DNA of 7,256 nt. It comes from Gammaproteobacteria bacterium. GTDB taxonomy: Bacteria > Pseudomonadota > Gammaproteobacteria > SURF-13. The stretch lies in the NCBI GenBank assembly GCA_023381235.1, contig JAMCTV010000127.1:1-7256 (forward strand), given 5' to 3'. Positions 1-5,542 of this stretch are shown in pieces. Each line of letters starts with the position of its first letter. The first letter of the stretch is position 1. A program made the translations under genes and the position numbers. Under the pieces are notes generated by a model that saw only the letters and a program-made list of their open reading frames with translations, was not told where the DNA came from and searched no databases.

Positions 1-1499
1 AAACGCACTTGCGCAGCGTGTTTCTGGTGGGCGACAGCAAGCAGTCCATCTACCGCTTCCGCCGCGCCGACGCGCGCCTGCTGCATACTGCCAAGGACTG
101 GCTGGAAAATAAGCTGCAAGCGCACAGCGTTCGCCTCGACAAGTCGTGGCGCTTCGCCCCGGCCATCGTGGACTTTCTCAATCGCGTTTTCGGCGCAGGC
201 GAGTTGCGTGAGCGGCTGCCCGGCTTCCACCCTCACGACACCCATCGCCAGGAGATGGCGGGGCGCGTGGAAATCCTGCCGCTATTTTCAGACTCAGAAG
301 AAGCCGCCGCCGCGCCCGCGGTCGCTCCTGGCGTCCTGCCTCCCGCGACACTTGTGCATCCCTGCACGTCGCAAGCGTTGCGCAATCCCCTGCTGCAGCC
401 GCGTTTGCTGCGCCAGGACCGGCGCCGCCTGCTGGAAGCGCGCGCCATCGCGCAGCGCATCCTGTCCTTAAAGAGTGGAACCCTCTCCGGCGCGAACCCC
501 CCCCTGGAATACGGCGACATTATTATTTTGCTGCGCGACCGCACTCACGCGCATGTCTATGAGCACGCCCTGCGTGAAGCGGCCATCCCGCATCAAGGGG
601 CGTCCGCGAACGAGTTTTCACACAGCCTGGAAATCATGGATATGATCGCGCTGCTCGATGCGCTGATCTCGCCTTACGACAACCTGGCTCTGGCCCAGGT
701 GTTGCGCTCTCCGTTGTTTGACTGCGACGACGAGGAGTTGATGCGCATCGCGGCGTTCAAAAGAAATCATACTTCGTGGAGTGAACGGCTGGATGAACTC
801 GCTCCCACACTCGTCCCGGGCAGCGCGCTCACGCGCGCGCGCACCATGCTTGGCCGCTGGCGCGCGCTGGGGCAGCAAGTGCCGGTACATGACCTGCTGG
901 ATCGCATTTATCATGAAGCCGATGCAGTGGCGCGTTACACGGCCGCGTTTCCGCCGCATCTGCAAACCAGGGTGCGGCATAACCTGACGCGCTTTATCGA
1001 GCTTGCCCTGGACACCGGCAGCGGCCGCTATCCGAGCCTGATGCGGTTCCGTGAGCGTCTGCGCGCCCTGCAAACCAACGCCGTCGCGGTATCGGACAGT
1101 GACCAGCAGGTGCGCATCATGACCATCCATGCCGCCAAGGGATTGGAAGCGCCGGCGATCTTTCTGGCCGACGCCGCCGCGCCGCCTCACGGCGCGCGCC
1201 CATACCGCGCGCTGATTGATTGGCCCTCCGGCGCGGCGCGCCCTGCCCATTTTCTGCTCACCGGAAAAAAGTCCGCACAGGACAGCGTGACGCGTGACTT
1301 GCTCGAACGGCATGAGCGGGCCGAACAACGTGAGGAAGCCAATCTGCTGTACGTGGCGCTCACCCGCGCACGGCAGTTTTTATTTGTTTCCGGCGTGCTG
1401 CCGTACAAAGGCGACGATCTCGGCTGGTACGGCATGGTCGTGCGCCCGCTGCTGCCGGAGTGCGGTCCTGAGCGCGCCGCACTGGTGATAAAATCGTAA
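1..1499 (+). CDS. UvrD/RecB/AddA-like ATP-dependent DNA helicase, C-terminal part (5' end outside window)
   Basis: This is the C-terminal part of a superfamily 1 DNA helicase of the UvrD/RecB/AddA type, which unwinds DNA in double-strand break repair. The reading frame is open to the left edge, where codons for Thr-His precede a TTG at 9, so that TTG is internal. Counting from it, GDSKQSIYRFR (8-18) is helicase motif III. RIMTIHAAKGLE (about 370-381) is motif V. LLYVALTRAR (446-455) is motif VI with its arginine finger. Walker A and motif II must lie upstream of the window. Bacterial relatives of AddA/RecB type usually carry a PD-(D/E)XK nuclease domain of some 200 or more residues after motif VI. 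Here the TAA comes only 41 residues later, and no nuclease-like sequence follows in this frame. The protein may be a nuclease-less form or may have lost its C-terminus. The helicase call is secure; the AddA versus RecB-like subfamily is inferred. Confidence 0.88.
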   Translation, partial: THLRSVFLVGDSKQSIYRFRRADARLLHTAKDWLENKLQAHSVRLDKSWRFAPAIVDFLNRVFGAGELRERLPGFHPHDTHRQEMAGRVEILPLFSDSEEAAAAPAVAPGVLPPATLVHPCTSQALRNPLLQPRLLRQDRRRLLEARAIAQRILSLKSGTLSGANPPLEYGDIIILLRDRTHAHVYEHALREAAIPHQGASANEFSHSLEIMDMIALLDALISPYDNLALAQVLRSPLFDCDDEELMRIAAFKRNHTSWSERLDELAPTLVPGSALTRARTMLGRWRALGQQVPVHDLLDRIYHEADAVARYTAAFPPHLQTRVRHNLTRFIELALDTGSGRYPSLMRFRERLRALQTNAVAVSDSDQQVRIMTIHAAKGLEAPAIFLADAAAPPHGARPYRALIDWPSGAARPAHFLLTGKKSAQDSVTRDLLERHERAEQREEANLLYVALTRARQFLFVSGVLPYKGDDLGWYGMVVRPLLPECGPERAALVIKS

Positions 1500-1519
1500 T
1501 GGAGCGTCTTGCGCGTCCG

Positions 1520-1528
1520 TGCTATTCT
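1520..1528 (+). promoter_or_regulatory. Possible extended -10 promoter for the small membrane protein
   Basis: TGCTATTCT fits an extended -10 element (TGnTATnnT). It lies in the 91-bp gap between the helicase stop and the ATG at 1591, and it would give a leader of roughly 55 nt. The hexamer at 17-bp spacing (1500-1505, TGGAGC) matches the -35 consensus poorly, so the call rests on the extended -10 alone. The rest of the gap shows no other recognisable signal. Confidence 0.3.
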
Positions 1529-1578
1529 GAATCAAAATAACTTGAGTGGTTTCATCGAAGTATCTGCCTTTGATAGAT

Positions 1579-1587
1579 AAGGGGGTG
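1579..1587 (+). promoter_or_regulatory. Ribosome binding site that fixes the start at 1591
   Basis: AAGGGGGTG is a strong Shine-Dalgarno match a few bases upstream of the ATG at 1591. It favours that ATG over the in-frame GTG at 1546, which has no comparable purine run before it. Confidence 0.7.
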
Positions 1588-1590
1588 ACG

Positions 1591-1950
1591 ATGAGCGCAC
1601 CTGGCAAAAAGAAAAAACCGGGACTGATTACATTCAGGATCAGTTGCCGGCTGCTGCTGGCCGTGGTGTTTTACGCCGGCTTGGCCGTCTATATTTACCC
1701 GAACTGGCCCACCGCCTGGCAGGACTGGGTCATCATTGTTGTGCTAAGCATACCCTTCTACGTACTCCTCGATTGGATAGTCGGATTTATCTTCAGAGGA
1801 AAAATCGGTGAAAACGTCGCCCAGGCAACAGCCTCGCCTCCCATGCTGTTAATCGGCCTGGTTATAGCGGCAGGCGTGGCGGGCGGCCTGCTGGCGCTAT
1901 GGCAGCTTGTTTCCTATATTGCAAAAACCCACTTAAATCTCAGTCTCTGA
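1591..1950 (+). CDS. Small three-helix integral membrane protein, unknown function
   Basis: This 119-residue protein is not a family I recognise. It begins with a short, strongly basic head (SAPGKKKKPG), followed by three hydrophobic stretches. These lie at about residues 17-36, 44-70 (rich in Ile, Val, Leu and Phe, with one Asp) and 84-109 (Gly/Ala/Leu-rich). The basic head and the positive-inside rule suggest a cytoplasmic N-terminus and an inner-membrane location. The short segment after helix 2 (about residues 71-83, RGKIGENVAQ) is charged. I see no catalytic motif, Cys pair or lipobox. The start is chosen because AAGGGGGTG sits at good spacing before ATG; an in-frame GTG at 1546 would add 15 residues without membrane character. 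The gene ends 8 bp from the stop of the convergent acyltransferase. That it is coding is well supported by the RBS and the coherent membrane topology. Confidence 0.75.
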   Translation: MSAPGKKKKPGLITFRISCRLLLAVVFYAGLAVYIYPNWPTAWQDWVIIVVLSIPFYVLLDWIVGFIFRGKIGENVAQATASPPMLLIGLVIAAGVAGGLLALWQLVSYIAKTHLNLSL

Positions 1951-1958
1951 TGAAAGCT

Positions 1959-2636
1959 TTAGACCATCGTCCTGCCGTTCAACACGGCGGCCAGGCGCTG
2001 TAAACAGTCCGTGTGTGCGTCACGTCGCAGCGGCGCGTAACTGATGATGCGCGCGCGGCTGCGCAGCCACACGGCGGGCAGCGTGCGACCCAGTCCGCGC
2101 ACGCCGTGCACTCGCACGGGATAAATCGCCGCGCCGCTCTTCTCCGCCAGTTTTTGCACGCCGCCCTTGAGCGGCCGCTGCGGGTCGTCATCAAGCTGTA
2201 TCCGTCCGTGCGGAAACAGCGCCACCACCTCGCCCGCTTCCAATGCACGCAGCGCCTCGCGCAACGCCGACTCCGGATTGCGTTCGCGCGACACCGGGAT
2301 GCAGCCAACCGCGCGAAACAGCCAGGTAAGGCCGAAGCGCTGATACTCCTCGGTTGCCATCATAAAACGCAGCGGACGGCGCGCAGCGGCGATGAGCAAC
2401 AGCGCGTCAAGCCCGGACACATGATTGGACACCAGCAGCGCAGGGCCATACTCCGGCAGCGGAATCTCATCATGCCGCAAGCGGTGATAATGCCGGCAAA
2501 ACAGGCGGTTCAACCCGTCCAGATGATTTAGCCAGGGTGATCCCCAGTCCGTGTGATTGGCCGCACGCAGCCGGCGCCCCATCAGCCACAGCGCGGCCAG
2601 CAATAGCAGCGCGGCTGTCAGCCACAGCATTTCCAT
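1959..2636 (-). CDS. Lysophospholipid acyltransferase, PlsC/LPLAT family
   Basis: This 225-residue protein is predicted to transfer an acyl chain to a lysophospholipid or related glycerol-phosphate acceptor at the inner membrane. An N-terminal hydrophobic helix (about residues 3-20), followed by an Arg-rich stretch, anchors it. The family HX4D catalytic motif is NHVSGLD, with His72 and Asp77. Motif II is GCIPVSR (111-117). Motif III is FPHGR (141-145), where the family usually has FPEGT, so the conserved Glu is His here. Motif IV is the YPVRV segment (172-176), preceded by KGGVQKLAEKSGA, which is typical of the family. The overall length is close to that of 1-acylglycerol-3-phosphate acyltransferases. 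Two ATGs (2636 and 2630) are possible starts: AAGGGG fits the first and GGAG fits the second. The gene diverges from the PilZ gene and converges with the small membrane protein. The family is sure; the exact substrate is not. Confidence 0.88.
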   Translation of the reverse strand: MEMLWLTAALLLLAALWLMGRRLRAANHTDWGSPWLNHLDGLNRLFCRHYHRLRHDEIPLPEYGPALLVSNHVSGLDALLLIAAARRPLRFMMATEEYQRFGLTWLFRAVGCIPVSRERNPESALREALRALEAGEVVALFPHGRIQLDDDPQRPLKGGVQKLAEKSGAAIYPVRVHGVRGLGRTLPAVWLRSRARIISYAPLRRDAHTDCLQRLAAVLNGRTMV

Positions 2637-2675
2637 ACTCCACCCCTTTTCAGATAAACTGCCGCTTTATGCTAG

Positions 2676-2681
2676 TATAAT
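2676..2681 (+). promoter_or_regulatory. Likely -10 box of the PilZ gene promoter
   Basis: A perfect TATAAT lies 23 bp before the ATG at 2705, inside a conspicuously AT-rich island in otherwise GC-rich sequence. Upstream, no good -35 is seen at 16-18 bp. The 68-bp spacer (2637-2704) is divergent and must also serve the acyltransferase, for which I could not pick a convincing promoter on the minus strand. AAGGGG at 2693-2698 is the likely ribosome binding site of the PilZ gene. Confidence 0.45.
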
Positions 2682-2704
2682 TAATTCAGTATAAGGGGCG
2701 GAGC

Positions 2705-3308
2705 ATGAAACAACCCGGCGCATCCACTGAACAACGCCGACACACGCGCATTCGTTTTACCGGGGTGGCCAGCCTGTCGAACGGGGCCGGACACTGGGAG
2801 GGTGCGTTGCTCGACATCTCGCTCAAGGGCGCGCTCATGCAGCGCCCTGCAGATTGGCGTGACCAGCTTTGTCCTGACATTAAGCCTGGATGACGATAGC
2901 CAAATCAGTATGCAGGTCACGCTGGCGCATACCTTGGCCACACGGCTTGGGCTGCACTGCGATCACATTGACCTCGACAGTATCAGCCACTTAAAGCGTC
3001 TGGTGGAACTCAATCTCGGCGATCCCGCCCAACTGCAACGTGAGCTGGGTCTGCTGGGGCAGTGGGAGCGGGCGTCGCAACGGTCAGCGCAACACCTCCA
3101 GCGCCTCACTCAAACGCTGCACGGCGATAATCTCCATCCCTTTGACACCCGACTTGGGCGCATTGGCCTTGGGGATGACGGCGCGCTTGAAGCCGTGTTT
3201 GAACGCCTCGCGCAGGCGCGGCTCGCCGCTCTGCACCGGGCGGATTTCGCCCGCCAGGCCCACCTCGCCAAACACCACCAGATCAGACGGCAAGGGGCGA
3301 TTGCGTAA
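2705..3308 (+). pseudogene. PilZ-domain (c-di-GMP binding) protein, interrupted by a +1 frameshift
   Basis: The first frame (2705-2893, 62 codons) begins with ATG after AAGGGG. It carries both c-di-GMP contacts of a PilZ domain: the RxxxR motif (RRHTR, residues 11-15) and DxSxxG (DISLKG, residues 37-42). It then ends early at TGA 2891-2893. The rest of the domain continues in the next frame from about 2868 (FVLTLSLDDDSQISMQ...). It reaches a tail with HIDLDSISHLKRLVELNLGDP, typical of gammaproteobacterial PilZ proteins. One extra base around 2861-2870 (GACCAGCTTT) explains the break. The second frame stays open to TAA 3306-3308, overlapping the 3' end of radA by about 225 bp. The true C-terminus was probably nearer 3050-3090. 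The cause may be a real mutation, a sequencing error or, less likely, recoding at CTT T. If the break is real, the 62-residue product would keep the ligand motifs but lack half of the beta barrel. Confidence 0.78.
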
Positions 3309-4442
3309 ACTGGATAACGCCGCCAGCAATACCGCGAGGTCGGCCGCGGTCTCGCTCACGCGCACTCCGCCCACCACGTTCACATACACATCCTGATCGT
3401 ACATCGCCACGCCGCTGTGCCGGTGCAGCACCGCGAGCAGCATGGCAAGCCGGTTTTGATCCAGTCCCAGCGTAACGCGGCGCGGATTGCCGCCCTGGCT
3501 TTCATCCACCAGCGCCTGCACCTCCACCAGCAGCGGCCGGCTGCCCTCGCGCGTGACCATGATGACGCTGCCCGGCACCGGCTGTTCGTGGCGCGACAGA
3601 AAAATCGCCGAGGGATTGGTCACCTCGCGCAGCCCCTTGTCGGTCATGGCGAACACGCCGAGCTCGTTCACTGCGCCGAAACGGTTTTTCACCGCGCGTA
3701 TCAAACGAAACGTGTTGCCGCTGTCGCCTTCGAAATACAGCACCGTGTCCACCATGTGCTCCAGCACGCGCGGCCCGGCGAGCGTGCCTTCCTTGGTGAC
3801 GTGCCCCACTAGAAACAAGGCGCAGTGCGCGTGCTTGGCGTAACGCACCAGTTGCGCGGCGCTCTCGCGCACCTGCGCTACCGAGCCCGGCGCGGACTGC
3901 AACAGATCGGTGTACAGGGTCTGAATTGAATCTATCACCATCACGCGCGGCTGCTCACGCGCCGCCGCTTCCAATATACGCTCCACCTGAGTCTCGGCCA
4001 GCAGGCGCAACTTCTTGCCCGGCAATCCCAGGCGCTGCGCGCGCACGCTGACCTGCTGCAGCGATTCCTCGCCGGTGACATAAAGCGCCTGCAAGCGCTC
4101 ACTCAACGCCGCCAGCGTTTGCAGCAACAATGTGGACTTGCCGATGCCGGGATCGCCGCCGATCAATACCACCGAGCCGATCACCAGCCCTCCGCCCAGC
4201 ACGCGATCCAGTTCGGCCACGCCGGTGGCGAGCCGCGCCTCGTCCTGGTGCGGCACCTCGGCCATCTCAACCACGCTGGATGCCGCACTCAACGGCGCGT
4301 AGCGCGCGTGGCGGCCGGTATTGCCGCTGACCAGCGTCTCAGTCAGCGTATTCCATGCACCGCAGTCCGGGCACTGCCCCGCCCACTTGGGACTTTGCGC
4401 GCCGCAGGCGTTGCAGCTATAGAGCAGTTTATCCCTGGCCAT
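3084..4442 (-). CDS. radA: DNA repair protein RadA (Sms), branch-migration ATPase
   Basis: RadA is a hexameric, DnaB-like ATPase that promotes branch migration of recombination intermediates together with RecA. The 452-residue protein is full length for the family. A four-Cys zinc finger is at the N-terminus (Cys10, 13, 24, 27; CNACG...CPDCG). The RecA-like core follows, with Walker A GGDPGIGKST (95-104) and Walker B VMVIDS (167-172). The RadA signature KNRFG (252-256) comes next. The C-terminal third is the Lon-protease-like domain (from about 285), which in RadA is a scaffold rather than a protease. The ATG overlaps the alr stop by one base (TGATG). No strong Shine-Dalgarno precedes it, so translation is probably coupled to alr. 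The stop faces the PilZ gene, whose restored frame runs into it. Confidence 0.97.
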   Translation of the reverse strand: MARDKLLYSCNACGAQSPKWAGQCPDCGAWNTLTETLVSGNTGRHARYAPLSAASSVVEMAEVPHQDEARLATGVAELDRVLGGGLVIGSVVLIGGDPGIGKSTLLLQTLAALSERLQALYVTGEESLQQVSVRAQRLGLPGKKLRLLAETQVERILEAAAREQPRVMVIDSIQTLYTDLLQSAPGSVAQVRESAAQLVRYAKHAHCALFLVGHVTKEGTLAGPRVLEHMVDTVLYFEGDSGNTFRLIRAVKNRFGAVNELGVFAMTDKGLREVTNPSAIFLSRHEQPVPGSVIMVTREGSRPLLVEVQALVDESQGGNPRRVTLGLDQNRLAMLLAVLHRHSGVAMYDQDVYVNVVGGVRVSETAADLAVLLAALSSLRNRPLPSDLVVFGEVGLAGEIRPVQSGEPRLREAFKHGFKRAVIPKANAPKSGVKGMEIIAVQRLSEALEVLR

Positions 4443-5521
4443 CAGGATTCGCTAAACGTCACCCGGCGCGCCACGCCGCACAGCAGTTCGTAGGGAATGG
4501 TAGAGGCGCAATGCGCCACCTCTTCCGCCGCCAATCCCTCACCCCACAATATTACCGGATCGCCTACCTTTGCCTGCGGCTGCGCGCTCAAATCTACGGT
4601 AATCATGTCCATCGAAACCCGCCCAACCAGTGTAACGCGACGTCCGTTCACCAACACCGGCGTGCCTGTTGCCGCGTGACGCGGATAGCCATCGCCGTAA
4701 CCGATCGCCACCACGCCTATGAGCATGTCACGCGGACACACATAACTCCCGCCATAACCTATGGCGTCGCCTTTCTTATTCTGGCGCAGGGCGATGAGAC
4801 GTGAGCTTAACGTCATCACCGAGCGCAGGCCGTGCGCCTCGGCGCTGTCGTTTAAAAACGGTGAGACGCCGTACAGCATGATGCCGGGGCGCACCCAGTC
4901 GGCGTGCGTTTGCGGCCAGCCCAGAATACCCGCGGAGTTGGCGATGGAGCGTTCGCCTTCAATGCCCGTCAGCGCGGCTTGGAAAACCTCCATTTGACGC
5001 AGGGTAGTCGCGTCATTGCGCTCATCGGCGTTGGCAAGGTGGGTCATGAAGCGCAGCGGAGCAATAATCTTTTTTGCATGTTTCAGGCGCTGCACGATGC
5101 GGGGAATTTCCGTTGGCGCAAAACCCAGGCGGTGCATGCCGCTGTCCAGCTTGAGCCATATTTTCACCGGCGGCAGACTCTCCGCCGCGTGTTCGATCAA
5201 TTCCACCTGGGCGGCGTGATGCAGCACGAGGCTCAAGTCCTGATGCGCAGCGGCGTTCAGTTGCGCGGCGTCGAGCACGCCTTCCAGTAAAACGATGGAT
5301 TGGGCGATGCCCGCCTCGCGCAGGCTCAAGGCCTCTTCCAACCGCGCCACGCCGAAGGCGTCGGCGTCATGCAGCGCGCGCGCCACGCGCAACATACCGT
5401 GACCGTAGGCATCGGCCTTGATGATCGCCATCACCCTGGCGCCCGGCGCCGCCGCGCGCGCGCGCGCGAGATTGTGGCGCAAGGCGCCGAGATCAACGCG
5501 CGCCTGCGCCACCGGCGTCAT
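4442..5521 (-). CDS. alr: Alanine racemase, PLP-dependent
   Basis: The enzyme interconverts L- and D-alanine in the cytoplasm, supplying D-Ala for peptidoglycan. The 359-residue protein matches the usual family length. The PLP-binding lysine is Lys35 in the signature IIKADAYGHG. KLDSGMHRLG (124-133) carries the Arg near the cofactor. RPGIMLYG (211-218) lies at the phosphate site. The second catalytic base is Tyr275 in AIGYGDGYPR. SMDM (303-306) and the C-terminal CGVARRV segment are also typical. All key residues are present, so it should be active. The start at 5521 is preceded by AGGGAG (5527-5532) at five-base spacing, in the 21-bp gap after dnaB. The position between dnaB and radA is typical of Gammaproteobacteria and suggests one transcript. 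The biosynthetic alr and catabolic dadX cannot be separated by sequence alone; the location favours alr. Confidence 0.96.
   Translation of the reverse strand: MTPVAQARVDLGALRHNLARARAAAPGARVMAIIKADAYGHGMLRVARALHDADAFGVARLEEALSLREAGIAQSIVLLEGVLDAAQLNAAAHQDLSLVLHHAAQVELIEHAAESLPPVKIWLKLDSGMHRLGFAPTEIPRIVQRLKHAKKIIAPLRFMTHLANADERNDATTLRQMEVFQAALTGIEGERSIANSAGILGWPQTHADWVRPGIMLYGVSPFLNDSAEAHGLRSVMTLSSRLIALRQNKKGDAIGYGGSYVCPRDMLIGVVAIGYGDGYPRHAATGTPVLVNGRRVTLVGRVSMDMITVDLSAQPQAKVGDPVILWGEGLAAEEVAHCASTIPYELLCGVARRVTFSES
5453..5468. repeat. (CG)8 dinucleotide run inside alr
   Basis: Eight consecutive CG dinucleotides lie in the codons for ARARA near residues 19-23 of Alr. Alternating CG of this length is a candidate for slippage, and gain or loss of a single unit would shift the alr frame. 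It may be only a by-product of GC-rich Ala/Arg codons; a shorter run occurs at 832-841 in the helicase gene. Confidence 0.6.
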
Positions 5522-5526
5522 GCAAG

Positions 5527-5532
5527 CTCCCT
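5527..5532 (-). promoter_or_regulatory. Ribosome binding site of alr
   Basis: On the minus strand this reads AGGGAG, five bases before the alr ATG. It occupies the short dnaB-alr gap and supports the 5521 start. There is no room here for a terminator or separate promoter, which fits co-transcription. Confidence 0.65.
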
Positions 5533-5542
5533 GCGCATGCTG

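Noticed and set aside
9..11. TTG at 9 as the helicase start
   Set aside because: It lies directly before helicase motif III, and the frame is open to the left edge, so Walker A and motif II must be upstream.
618..1328. A 236-codon minus-strand open frame opposite the helicase gene
   Set aside because: It is antisense to conserved helicase motifs and has no recognisable domain; long shadow frames are expected in GC-rich DNA.
1948..1964. AAGCTT palindrome between the convergent genes as a terminator
   Set aside because: The stem is only six bases with no loop and no T-run, so it cannot act as an intrinsic terminator.
2679..2686. AATTAATT palindrome in the divergent spacer as an operator
   Set aside because: Eight bases of AT-only symmetry overlapping a -10 box is weak evidence for a regulator site, and no second copy is seen.
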